Source: Marispirochaeta sp963667435 (GTDB taxonomy: Bacteria > Spirochaetota > Spirochaetia > JC444 > Marispirochaetaceae). From it: 64,000 nt of DNA. The notes under the pieces were generated by a model, which was not told the origin of the DNA, did not search any database, and saw only the letters and a list, made by a program, of their open reading frames with translations. Below, one piece after another: positions 1-7,652 of the stretch (the stretch's first letter is position 1; the number at the start of each line of letters is the position of its first letter). The DNA is taken from NCBI GenBank assembly GCA_963667435.1, contig OY763414.1, positions 3,906,001 through 3,970,000 on the forward strand. The letters run 5' to 3'. The translations under genes were made by a program, and so were the position numbers.

Positions 1-1273
1 CGGAATATAGGCAGAGAAGTTCAATGTCCGATGCATAGCCAAGGGCTGTCCCCCCCAGCTTGCCCAGGCCCAGCACACCATAAGAGACAGGTATCCCCGC
101 AATGGTTCGCGGAGTTCCAAAGCGTTCCTTTAAACGGTTTTCCGCCAGGGAAAATGCGGTGGAGACCACCGCCTCTGCCAGAGAGGTAAGATCCTGAGAG
201 AAACTGAGGAACTCTTCATCCGGATGCAGCATCTGATAAAGATCAATCTTAAAAATCTCATCATCTTTGAATTTATTAAGAGCTTTAACCTTATCCTTGA
301 AATTTTTGATTTTTGAAAGTGCCGCCTGAAGCCGGAATTCGAAATCCCTTCTGCTTGTATTTTGCTTTGGAAGAGCCATTCCTGAATTTTCCTGCAGCAG
401 TGGCAGTATGTTTTCATATTGCAGACGAAAAAAATCCTCCCAGAAGAAATTGCTGGTACCAAGCAACCTGGCTAGATCGTGAAGAATATTCGGGTTGTCC
501 AACAAATCCATCCAACGATCAGGATCTGATGTGAGGATCAGATCTTCAATCATCGTTTCGAAGCGGACAATAGCGGCGTATGGGTCGGGGGCATCTTTCA
601 AAAACCAGGTGAACTGTTTCGTCAGGAGTATTGAGAATTTGAGTCTTCCGAGTGTTTCCGGCCTGTCAAAGTCATGCTCTCTATGGGGAGTAAGCTTGAA
701 GCGGTCATGGATAGTGTTTCCGGACGTCTTTATTTCGACCTGATCGATAGAGATGTTCTGCAAAGTAATTGCAGTGGCCACTGAATAGAGGAAGAAAGAA
801 CTGTTCTGGGATTTGAGATCAATCCAGACCGCCGGTGAATCACCCTTCGGTTCGACATTCAGTTCCACCGGCTGAAGCAGTTCGTCCGCATAGTCTTCCT
901 GCTGCTGAATGGCCAATGAAACCCATTCGTTTACCCGCCGACGAGCGGAGTCGGGTTTCTCTTCAAGCAGCAGAGAGGTCAGCTCCTCCAGGCGGGATGT
1001 AAGCGCTTTGCGTGCTGCTGCGACTGAAAGAGTATCAGGAAGAATGGCATTGAAATTGTCGAGTATAATTCCGGATGTCAGAGTTTCTATTCTTCCGCTG
1101 CGGATATCTATTCCAAGTGATGAAATTACTCCCACCAGCAGAGAAAATACAGAGGGAAAATCATAGGTGGCTATTACTATGGTAATACGTTCTGTGGAGT
1201 AGCTGTTCAGCTCGGCAATAAATGGAGTTGAACTGTCAATAAGACTGTTGAACCTGTTGTCATCAATCCCCAT
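1..1273 (-). CDS. glnE: GlnE-like glutamine synthetase adenylyltransferase with N-terminal ACT-like domains (partial)
   Basis: The gene runs off the left edge of the window; about 424 N-terminal codons are visible. Translation from ATG at 1273 has a GGAG ribosome site 8-9 nt upstream. Residues about 22-100 and 145-200 look like ACT domains of the GlnD kind, each an alternation of strands ending in a D-x-F motif (LDNFNAI, HDRFKLT). The last visible residues contain GLGKLGGTALGYASDIELL, the nucleotidyltransferase signature of GlnE (GKLG-x-SD-[LI]-[DE]-L). GlnE adds or removes AMP on a tyrosine of type I glutamine synthetase, and glnA, which retains that tyrosine, lies directly upstream. The ACT part is not typical of enterobacterial GlnE and may sense an amino acid (inference). 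A terminator separates it from glnA, so it probably has its own promoter. Confidence 0.72.
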   Translation of the reverse strand, partial: MGIDDNRFNSLIDSSTPFIAELNSYSTERITIVIATYDFPSVFSLLVGVISSLGIDIRSGRIETLTSGIILDNFNAILPDTLSVAAARKALTSRLEELTSLLLEEKPDSARRRVNEWVSLAIQQQEDYADELLQPVELNVEPKGDSPAVWIDLKSQNSSFFLYSVATAITLQNISIDQVEIKTSGNTIHDRFKLTPHREHDFDRPETLGRLKFSILLTKQFTWFLKDAPDPYAAIVRFETMIEDLILTSDPDRWMDLLDNPNILHDLARLLGTSNFFWEDFFRLQYENILPLLQENSGMALPKQNTSRRDFEFRLQAALSKIKNFKDKVKALNKFKDDEIFKIDLYQMLHPDEEFLSFSQDLTSLAEAVVSTAFSLAENRLKERFGTPRTIAGIPVSYGVLGLGKLGGTALGYASDIELLCLYS

Positions 1274-1350
1274 GTATAGCTCCGGTTACTCCCTTTTTTT
1301 ATCGTCCACCTGTTAAAGGTAGGGAAAACCCGGGATGTAGAAAAGGAAAA

Positions 1351-1383
1351 AACGGCCCCCTCTGAACCTCGGAGGGGGCCGTT
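1351..1383 (-). terminator. Rho-independent terminator after glnA
   Basis: A 12-bp perfect inverted repeat (AACGGCCCCCTC and its complement, 9-nt loop) is followed on the minus strand by a T-rich tract. It lies 25 nt past the glnA stop and ends glnA transcripts before the downstream GlnE-like gene. Confidence 0.85.
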
Positions 1384-1408
1384 AGTGGAAAGCGTACAGC
1401 AGATGATA

Positions 1409-2833
1409 CTAAATATCGTAGTAGAGGGCGAATTCCCATGGGTGAGGTCTAAGGTTAAGTGCTTTTACCTCGTTCTCCATTTTATACTCTATCCAGGTAT
1501 CAATCACATCCTGGGTGAAAACGTCGCCGCGGAGAAGGAATTCATGGTCGCTTTGCAATGCGTCGAGAGCAGCACTCAGAGAACCCGGTGTTTTCGGTAC
1601 CTTTGCCAGTTCCTGGGGTGGTAAATCATAAATGTCTTTGTCCAGTGGATCACCGGGGTCAATCTTGTTGAGAATTCCGTCCAGTGCAGCCATGCACATG
1701 GCAGAGAAGGCTAAATACGGATTGCTGGATGGATCGGGGCAGCGGAATTCAAATCGTTTCGCTTTTTCTGAAGCCGAGTACATCGGAATACGGATAGAAG
1801 CTGAACGGTTCCGGCTCGAATAGGCCAGATTTACCGGAGCTTCAAAGCCGGGAACAAGGCGTTTATAGCTGTTTGTTGTGGGGTTTGTGAAGGCCAGCAG
1901 GGCCGGAGCGTGCTTCAGCATTCCTCCGATCGCCCACAGGGCAGTCTGAGAAAGTCCTGCATACCCATCTCCGGCAAAAAGGTTTTTGCCGTCTTTCCAG
2001 AATGACATATGTACATGCATTCCCGATCCATTGTCGTTAAAAAGAGGTTTGGGCATGAATGTTACTGTGCGGTTATATTTTTTGGCGGTATTCTTGATGA
2101 TGTATTTGTACTTCAGTACATTGTCCGCCATTTCCACCAGAGGTGCGAACCGCATATCTATTTCACACTGTCCTCCGGTGGCCACTTCGTGATGCTGTGC
2201 CTCGATGGCAATCCCGATTTTTTCCATTACCAGCATCATTTCGGAGCGAATATCCTGAAGGCTGTCTGTAGGAGGTACTGGAAAGTATCCCTCTTTGTAT
2301 CTTGGTTTGTATGCAAGATTGGGATTCTCGTCCCTTCCGGTATTCCATCGTCCTTCTATGGAATTCAGGTGATAGTAACCTTCATGTTCATTCTGATCGA
2401 AACGTACGTCGTCAAAAATGAAGAACTCCGCCTCCGGTCCGATAAAAACCGTATCGGCGATGCCGGAAGACTGAAGATACGTAACGGCTTTACGGGCGAT
2501 ATTACGGGGGTCCTTTGTGTATTCTTCGCCGGTAATGGGATCGCATATATTACATACAAGGACCAGGGTAGTATGCTGGAAAAAGGGGTCAATGAAGGCG
2601 GATTCGGGTACCGGCTTAACCAGCATATCTGATTCGTTGATTGCCTGCCAGCCGCGAATACTTGAACCGTCGAAGCCCAGACCGTCTTCAAAGGTTGATT
2701 CTTCTATTTCGTGGGCCGGAACAGAAAAATGCTGCCAGAGGCCGGGGGAGTCCATAAACCGCAGGTCGACTACCTCTACCTGCTCTTTCTGCATTAATTC
2801 AAGTACATCTTTCGGTGTTTTTATACTGCTCAT
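1409..2833 (-). CDS. glnA: Glutamine synthetase, type I (GSI-beta)
   Basis: 474 residues, the usual length for GSI. It makes glutamine from glutamate, ammonia and ATP as a cytosolic dodecamer. Visible signatures are the N-terminal beta-grasp (FDGSSIRGW), the ATP/glutamate site NDNGSGMHVH, the arginine-rich active-site stretch RNRSASIRIP and the C-terminal helical thong. The motif KDIYDLPPQE at Tyr402 matches the adenylylation loop around Tyr397 of E. coli, so the enzyme is probably controlled by the GlnE-like protein next to it. The long insert around EGRWNTGRDENPN also fits the beta subtype. The start ATG at 2833 has GGAGG 8-10 nt upstream. A second, unrelated-type GS (glnN) lies immediately upstream, separated by a terminator. 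Confidence 0.97.
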   Translation of the reverse strand: MSSIKTPKDVLELMQKEQVEVVDLRFMDSPGLWQHFSVPAHEIEESTFEDGLGFDGSSIRGWQAINESDMLVKPVPESAFIDPFFQHTTLVLVCNICDPITGEEYTKDPRNIARKAVTYLQSSGIADTVFIGPEAEFFIFDDVRFDQNEHEGYYHLNSIEGRWNTGRDENPNLAYKPRYKEGYFPVPPTDSLQDIRSEMMLVMEKIGIAIEAQHHEVATGGQCEIDMRFAPLVEMADNVLKYKYIIKNTAKKYNRTVTFMPKPLFNDNGSGMHVHMSFWKDGKNLFAGDGYAGLSQTALWAIGGMLKHAPALLAFTNPTTNSYKRLVPGFEAPVNLAYSSRNRSASIRIPMYSASEKAKRFEFRCPDPSSNPYLAFSAMCMAALDGILNKIDPGDPLDKDIYDLPPQELAKVPKTPGSLSAALDALQSDHEFLLRGDVFTQDVIDTWIEYKMENEVKALNLRPHPWEFALYYDI

Positions 2834-2930
2834 CTTTTATTCCTCCGTAAGTTTTTGTGAAATTAGGCAGGAAGCTCAGATGTAAGGCAGGGCGGTTGCG
2901 CAGGCTTTGTCTGCTCTGATTAAAATATAT

Positions 2931-2943
2931 TGCCAGTATGGCA
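2931..2943 (-). promoter_or_regulatory. Small dyad upstream of glnA
   Basis: TGCCA-GTA-TGGCA is a perfect 5-bp dyad about 100 nt upstream of glnA, just before a TATATT hexamer read on the minus strand (2924-2929). It could be an operator or activator site of the glnA promoter. No convincing -35 box accompanies it, so this is only a candidate. Confidence 0.25.
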
Positions 2944-3040
2944 TGGAAAATAGGAAAAATAAAGACAAAACTGCATCTTGAATGGAAAAATACTACAGAA
3001 TTGTCAATCTGTATGCTGTTTCTGTAATAATCGTAGTATA

Positions 3041-3065
3041 AAAAAAGCCCCGCAAAAGCGGGGCT
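3041..3065 (-). terminator. Rho-independent terminator after glnN
   Basis: AGCCCCGC-AAAA-GCGGGGCT is a perfect 8-bp stem with a 4-nt loop, followed on the minus strand by a run of T. It begins 21 nt past the glnN stop codon. Confidence 0.9.
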
Positions 3066-3086
3066 GAATAATCGTTTTCAGGCGTA

Positions 3087-5210
3087 TTACAGCCGGAAAA
3101 GAAGATCTTCGTAGGTGGGGAAGGGCCAGTAGTTTTTGCCTACCAGTTTCTCCAGTGCATCTCCGTGCACTCGGAGTTCCTCCATCTTTGCAAATACTTT
3201 GAATTTGAATGCTTTTCCCATGGCAAAAGCATCTGCTTCTTCGTTTGCTGCAGCGATCTCTTTTTTAAGCTCATCGGATTTGGCTTTAAGACCTTTGAGT
3301 TCGGTGGTAATTGCCTTCAGGAGGTCTGTCTGAGCGCTTACATCACCGCCGGCAGCCTTAACTGCTGCAATGCCTTCCGCAAGCTCTTTCGCGTATGAAG
3401 CAGCTGCTGGGAAAATCTGCAGATCAGCCATCTCCACCATTACGCTAGCTTCGATGTTGAGCTGCATGCAGTATTTCTCAAGATAGACTTCAAAACGTGA
3501 CTCTAACTCTTCCTTTTTGAAGACTTTGTGTTTTTCAAAAAGTGCTACAGATTCGGGAGAAATGATCTCTGCAATTGCTTCAACAGTTGTTTTAATGTTG
3601 GGGAGCCCGCGCTTTTCAGCCTCTGCAACCCACTCATCAGAATAGCCGTTGCCGTTGAAGATAACCCGTTTGTGAGCAATATATGCTTCTTTAACCAGTT
3701 TCTGTATTGCTGCATTCTTGTCGGATGCCTTTTCCAGCTCGTCGGCAAACTCAGAGAGAATCTCGGCAACCGCTGTGTTGAGAACAACGTTGGGGCCGGC
3801 AATAGAGTCTGAGGAAGGAACCATACGGAACTCAAACTTGTTACCGGTAAAGGCAAAGGGGCTGGTACGGTTACGGTCGGTGATATCCCGGGGAAGCTTA
3901 GGCAGGGTGCTTGAACCAAGTTCAAGCTTGCCGGCGTCGGACTTATTGGCAGCTGCGCTGCCTGATACTGCTTCAAGGATATTTTCCAGCTGATCTCCAA
4001 GGAAGATGGAGATAATTGCAGGGGGCGCTTCGTTTGCTCCAAGGCGGTGGTCGTTACCGGCATTGGCAGCAGACATACGCAGGATTTTAGAGTATTTGTC
4101 TACAGCTTTAATTGTTGCTGCAACGAAAAGCATGAACTGGGCATTGTCATGGGGGTTGTCGCCGGGCTCAAGGAGGTTCTGACCGTCGTCGGTACCCATT
4201 GACCAGTTGTTGTGCTTACCTGAACCGTTTACACCCGCGTAGGGCTTCTCGTGCAGGAGGCATACCAGTTTGTGCCGGCTGGCAACCTTTTTCATGGTTT
4301 CCATAACCAGCTGGTTCATGTCGGTTGCTACATTGGAGGAATCAAAAATGGTAGCAAGCTCGAACTGACTGGGGGCAACCTCGTTGTGCTGGGTTTTTGC
4401 GGAGATTCCAAGTTTCCAGAGTTCGTAGTTGAGTTCCCGCATGTAATCGGAGACCCGTTCTTTAATGGAACCGAAATAGTGGTCGTCCATCTCCTGACCT
4501 TTGGCGGGCATTGAACCGAAAACGGTGCGGCCGGTAAGAAGCAGGTCGGGACGCTTGTTATAGAACTCGCTGTCTACGAGAAAGTATTCCTGTTCGGGAC
4601 CTACAGTGGTGATTACCCGTTTGCTGGTCTCGTTTCCAAGGGTTCGCAGGATGCGCAGAGCCTGCTTGTTGATTGCATCCATGGAGCGAAGAAGGGGAAC
4701 CTTCTTGTCCAGGGCTTCTCCGTGATAGGAGATAAACGCTGTAGGTATATAAAGGGTAACACCGGTTGCATCCTCTTTGAGGAAAGCAGGAGAAGTAGTG
4801 TCCCATGCGGTGTATCCGCGGGCTTCGAATGTCGCCCGAAGACCGCCGGAAGGAAAGGACGATGCATCGGGTTCTCCCTGGATCAGTTCCTTGCCGGAAA
4901 ACTCCAGGATCACTTTACCGTCGCCGGTGGGTGAAATAAAAGAATCATGTTTTTCTGCGGTAAGACCGGTAAGGGGCTGGAACCAGTGGGTATAGTGGGT
5001 AGCGCCCTGCTCAATGGCCCAGTCTTTCATTGCATTTGCTACAACTTCCGCTACTTCCAGGCTTAATTCGGCCTCGCCGGCCTGGACTTTCTTGACTGCT
5101 TTGTAAATGCTTTTAGGGAGTCTTTCCCGCATTACTGCGTCGCTGAATGAATTGCAACCGTAAACCTTCGTTAACGGATTGGATGTAAAATCAATCTCTG
5201 TGCGTGCCAC
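3087..5210 (-). CDS. glnN: Glutamine synthetase, type III
   Basis: 707 residues from the GTG at 5210, the length typical of the GSIII (GlnN) family, which is much longer than GSI and forms a different dodecamer. Signatures include GVNGSGKHNNWSMG (nucleotide/glutamate site), RLGANEAPPAIISIFLG and DRNRTSPFAFTGNKFEFR. The frame stays open to a TTG at 5252, but the GTG is preferred: AGGAG sits 7 nt before it, and the TTG lies inside the -12 element of a sigma-54 type promoter. Having both glnA and glnN suggests one enzyme is constitutive or adenylylation-controlled and the other is induced by nitrogen limitation (inference). No tyrosine loop like that of GlnA is seen. Confidence 0.95.
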   Translation of the reverse strand: MARTEIDFTSNPLTKVYGCNSFSDAVMRERLPKSIYKAVKKVQAGEAELSLEVAEVVANAMKDWAIEQGATHYTHWFQPLTGLTAEKHDSFISPTGDGKVILEFSGKELIQGEPDASSFPSGGLRATFEARGYTAWDTTSPAFLKEDATGVTLYIPTAFISYHGEALDKKVPLLRSMDAINKQALRILRTLGNETSKRVITTVGPEQEYFLVDSEFYNKRPDLLLTGRTVFGSMPAKGQEMDDHYFGSIKERVSDYMRELNYELWKLGISAKTQHNEVAPSQFELATIFDSSNVATDMNQLVMETMKKVASRHKLVCLLHEKPYAGVNGSGKHNNWSMGTDDGQNLLEPGDNPHDNAQFMLFVAATIKAVDKYSKILRMSAANAGNDHRLGANEAPPAIISIFLGDQLENILEAVSGSAAANKSDAGKLELGSSTLPKLPRDITDRNRTSPFAFTGNKFEFRMVPSSDSIAGPNVVLNTAVAEILSEFADELEKASDKNAAIQKLVKEAYIAHKRVIFNGNGYSDEWVAEAEKRGLPNIKTTVEAIAEIISPESVALFEKHKVFKKEELESRFEVYLEKYCMQLNIEASVMVEMADLQIFPAAASYAKELAEGIAAVKAAGGDVSAQTDLLKAITTELKGLKAKSDELKKEIAAANEEADAFAMGKAFKFKVFAKMEELRVHGDALEKLVGKNYWPFPTYEDLLFRL

Positions 5211-5247
5211 ATTACGCTCCTTGGTGGAATTTTTACTTCTAAATAGA

Positions 5248-5263
5248 AGCAAGAAACATGCCA
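5248..5263 (-). promoter_or_regulatory. Sigma-54 (-24/-12) promoter of glnN
   Basis: On the minus strand TGGCATGTTTCTTGCT matches the sigma-54 consensus TGGCACGNNNNTTGCW at all but one fixed position, with the essential GG and GC doublets correctly spaced. Initiation would fall near 5239, about 30 nt before the GTG start of glnN. Sigma-54 control of glutamine synthetase is well known in other bacteria; that it operates here is inference. Confidence 0.75.
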
Positions 5264-5294
5264 GAATAAACCAGCTTTTTCTTAATATATATTC

Positions 5295-5319
5295 TGCAAT
5301 GAATTAGTTCTTCAATGCA
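5295..5319 (-). promoter_or_regulatory. Dyad upstream of the sigma-54 promoter, candidate enhancer site
   Basis: TGCAATGAA, 7 nt, TTCAATGCA: nine-base arms matching at eight positions. It sits roughly 55-80 bp upstream of the expected glnN transcription start. TGCA-ended dyads resemble NtrC-type enhancer sites. This is a candidate binding site for a sigma-54 activator. Confidence 0.45.
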
Positions 5320-5372
5320 AAAATTACCTCTTTGTTAAAACGGTAAAAAACTACCCCCGGGTATGAAAATTG

Positions 5373-5399
5373 AAAAAAAACTTCTGATCTGTAATCAGA
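5373..5399 (-). terminator. Rho-independent terminator after the DUF2156 gene
   Basis: TCTGAT-CTGTA-ATCAGA stem-loop followed by eight T on the minus strand, starting 5 nt past the stop codon at 5405. It separates this gene from glnN. Confidence 0.8.
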
Positions 5400-5404
5400 T
5401 TTTA

Positions 5405-6301
5405 TCAGTTCCCCGGGCAGGGACATGTCGGATCAACATATACCCGGTATTTACGTACAAAGCCGGACGGACGATAGGTCATTTTCGCCTGTCGCAGTCC
5501 GGGATCGCCAAGATCCTGCTCTCTGTTGATGAAACTGAAATGATGAGGCAGGATGGAGGCGAAGGATTTATTAATGAACTGATAAATGCCCTTGTAATCT
5601 CCCACAGCTTTCTCAAAATGTACCACTACTCCCTTGCCTCGTGCAATGGATTCGCCGAGAACATATGCTGCGGGTGTTCCGTCGACATAATAGAGGTAGC
5701 CCCACAGGTCAAGAATGTTGATGAGATCAAGCGCCTCCAGGGCTGCCTTTGTGTCGCCCGGGTCATCTCTTCCCTCTGCCCACTGGCGTGCAACCTGGAA
5801 GGCATCCCCGATATTGTTTTCGTCTATCTTTATTTCCGAGTACTCGTAGTTGTTGAGAAACTGTTTTACCAGATTTCGCTTTTTGTGATATTTCTTTCCC
5901 GGAAGGTTGGCCAGATCCCTGGTCAGATAAAGATAGTCAAAGTTGTCCCGGTCCTCTATCAGGCAGAAACCCATTCTTTCGAGCTCTATCCGGGAGGCAG
6001 CTGCAACAGGTTCCGCCAGGTTCTTTATATAGGTATGGTCTGCGAAGAGGGAAACAAGTGTCTCCTGATCGGGCAGCCCGGAAGGAAGCATTACAAAGTT
6101 CTCTCCGTCTTTTATACCTGAGATTATATGGTTTCCATCCTTCAGCCTGCTTATCCTGTAGTTGTACGTATCACGAAACAGGAAGAGATTGGCAAAGGTG
6201 AATTCGGATATGCCGAATTTAAGATGTGCAAGAGGCGGATGCAGCTCGTCACGCATATCCGCGCTTATGGGTTCAAACTCTGGGTAGTCCGGTATCTGCA
6301 T
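5405..6301 (-). CDS. DUF2156 (GNAT-fold) protein
   Basis: 298 residues from ATG 6301. The whole chain resembles the DUF2156 family, a double GNAT fold related to the C-terminal catalytic domain of phosphatidylglycerol lysyltransferase and FemX-like aminoacyl transferases. Features seen are HLKFGISEFTFANLFLF near the N-terminus, YLYLTRDLANLPGKKYHKKRNLVKQF in the middle and QFINKSFASILPHHFSFINREQDLGDPGLRQAKMTYRP near the end, which is characteristic of the family. There is no membrane segment, so it is a soluble enzyme of unknown substrate. The frame extends to a GTG at 6322, but neither start has a ribosome site. ATG 6301 lies 6 nt after a good -10 box, implying a leaderless mRNA. It is divergent from pepT. 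Confidence 0.8.
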   Translation of the reverse strand: MQIPDYPEFEPISADMRDELHPPLAHLKFGISEFTFANLFLFRDTYNYRISRLKDGNHIISGIKDGENFVMLPSGLPDQETLVSLFADHTYIKNLAEPVAAASRIELERMGFCLIEDRDNFDYLYLTRDLANLPGKKYHKKRNLVKQFLNNYEYSEIKIDENNIGDAFQVARQWAEGRDDPGDTKAALEALDLINILDLWGYLYYVDGTPAAYVLGESIARGKGVVVHFEKAVGDYKGIYQFINKSFASILPHHFSFINREQDLGDPGLRQAKMTYRPSGFVRKYRVYVDPTCPCPGN

Positions 6302-6307
6302 TGCATC

Positions 6308-6336
6308 AATATAGATAATCACTTACTAAAAGGCAA
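6308..6336 (-). promoter_or_regulatory. Promoter of the DUF2156 gene
   Basis: TTGCCT (6331-6336), 17-nt spacer, TATATT (6308-6313) on the minus strand. The predicted start of transcription coincides with ATG 6301. It overlaps the divergent pepT promoter. Confidence 0.6.
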
Positions 6337-6352
6337 CTCACCATGATATACT
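6323..6352 (+). promoter_or_regulatory. Promoter of pepT
   Basis: TTACTA (6323-6328), 18-nt spacer, TATACT (6347-6352). The -10 is good and the -35 weak. Initiation is expected about 3 nt before the pepT ATG, and no Shine-Dalgarno sequence is present. Confidence 0.5.
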
Positions 6353-6361
6353 CAGGCCGTT

Positions 6362-7624
6362 ATGCAGAGATTGAATCGAATTGTATCCCCCGATCTTTTG
6401 GAACGTTTTATTCGTTATGCCAGAATCTGGACGACATCGGATGCTCATATAAACAGTTCTCCCACCACAGAACGTCAGTGGGATCTCCTGCGCCTGCTTC
6501 ATGAAGAATTAAACGCCATGGGAGTGGTGTCGGAACTGGATGATCAGGGCTTTCTTATCGGTAGGATTCCGGGCAGAGGAAAAGGTACAGGTGCTCCTGT
6601 TATCGGCTTTATGGCCCATGTTGACACAGCGGCGGATGTATGCGGCAAAGATGTGAAACCAAGGGTGCATAAAACGTGGGATGGAACACCTGTCATGCTT
6701 GAAAACGGCGTTATCCTGGATCCTGCAGAGCTGGATGATCTTGGAGACTGTATCGGCCAGACGATTATTACTTCCGACGGAACTACTCTGCTTGGGGCTG
6801 ATGATAAAGCCGGTATTGCGGAGATTATGGCAGCTGTTGAGTATCTTTCCGCACATCCAGAGCTTGATCATGGACCACTGGAGATAATCTTTACCCCCGA
6901 TGAGGAGACTGGCAAGGGAATGGACCGGTTTCCCCGGGAAAAACTTAAATCCCGCTGTTGCTATACTCTGGACGGTGATGTCAGGGGGACTCTGGAAGCT
7001 GAATGCTTCAATGCCTGGAAGGCTCATATAACCTTTAATGGTATAGCCGCCCATCCAGGCCGGGCCAGGGGTCGGCTTGTAAACGCCCTCTCCATGCTCG
7101 GTATGTTTATAAATCTCCTGCCACGGACAGAGAGTCCCGAGGCGACCGACGGCCGTTACGGTTTTTTTCATACCACCGAAGCTTCCGGCCATATGGAGAG
7201 TGCAGAACTCTCTCTTATTATTCGTGATTTTGAAACATCCATCCTGGAGCGGCGGCTTAAGGCTCTGGAGAACTTCGCGTCCGCCGTGGAAGCCGCTTTT
7301 CCCGGCGGAACCGTGAAGGTGCATACCCAGAAACAGTATATTAATATGCGGGAGGCCTTCGAGAAGGATCCTCTTGTGCTTGATCTGGCCTTCAAGGCGA
7401 TTGAATCCTTGGGGGTAGAACCCATGTATACCGCCATCCGGGGCGGCACCGACGGGGCGCGGCTCTCCGAGATTGGGATACCGACGCCCAATCTCTTTAC
7501 CGGGGGGCATAATTTTCACAGTCTGAGGGAGTGGGCTTCTCTGGAAACCATGACTCTTGCTTCCGAAATGGTGCTTTCTTTAATCAGTTTGTGGGCTTCT
7601 ATTGATGGGGCAGGACCATCGTGA
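6362..7624 (+). CDS. pepT: Peptidase T (tripeptide aminopeptidase)
   Basis: 420 residues, close to the 408-410 of characterised PepT. This M20B di-zinc metallopeptidase removes N-terminal residues from tripeptides in the cytosol. Metal and catalytic motifs are in order: MAHVDTA (His and catalytic Asp, about residue 84-90), LLGADDKAGIAEIM (bridging Asp), TPDEETGKGMD (general base Glu-Glu), TLDGD (Asp ligand), and the C-terminal zinc histidine in FTGGHNFHS. The sequence RGGTDGARLSEIGIPTPNL is typical of PepT. No ribosome site precedes the ATG; the -10 box TATACT ends 9 nt upstream. Gap to the divergent DUF2156 start is 60 nt. Confidence 0.95.
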   Translation: MQRLNRIVSPDLLERFIRYARIWTTSDAHINSSPTTERQWDLLRLLHEELNAMGVVSELDDQGFLIGRIPGRGKGTGAPVIGFMAHVDTAADVCGKDVKPRVHKTWDGTPVMLENGVILDPAELDDLGDCIGQTIITSDGTTLLGADDKAGIAEIMAAVEYLSAHPELDHGPLEIIFTPDEETGKGMDRFPREKLKSRCCYTLDGDVRGTLEAECFNAWKAHITFNGIAAHPGRARGRLVNALSMLGMFINLLPRTESPEATDGRYGFFHTTEASGHMESAELSLIIRDFETSILERRLKALENFASAVEAAFPGGTVKVHTQKQYINMREAFEKDPLVLDLAFKAIESLGVEPMYTAIRGGTDGARLSEIGIPTPNLFTGGHNFHSLREWASLETMTLASEMVLSLISLWASIDGAGPS

Positions 7625-7652
7625 TAAATTCTCCCCTGTAAGGAGTTAAGAA

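Noticed and set aside
2009..2632. 207-codon open frame antisense to glnA
   Set aside because: Lies wholly inside glnA and has no support of its own.
2921..2945. Sigma-54-like TGGCAATATATTTTA upstream of glnA
   Set aside because: The -24 half fits but the GC doublet of the -12 element is missing, so it is not a credible sigma-54 promoter.
5363..6121. 252-codon open frame antisense to the DUF2156 gene
   Set aside because: Overlaps a convincing family member on the other strand and the terminator at 5373-5399.
6509..7519. 336-codon open frame antisense to pepT
   Set aside because: Opposite a clear pepT gene, with composition unlike a real protein.
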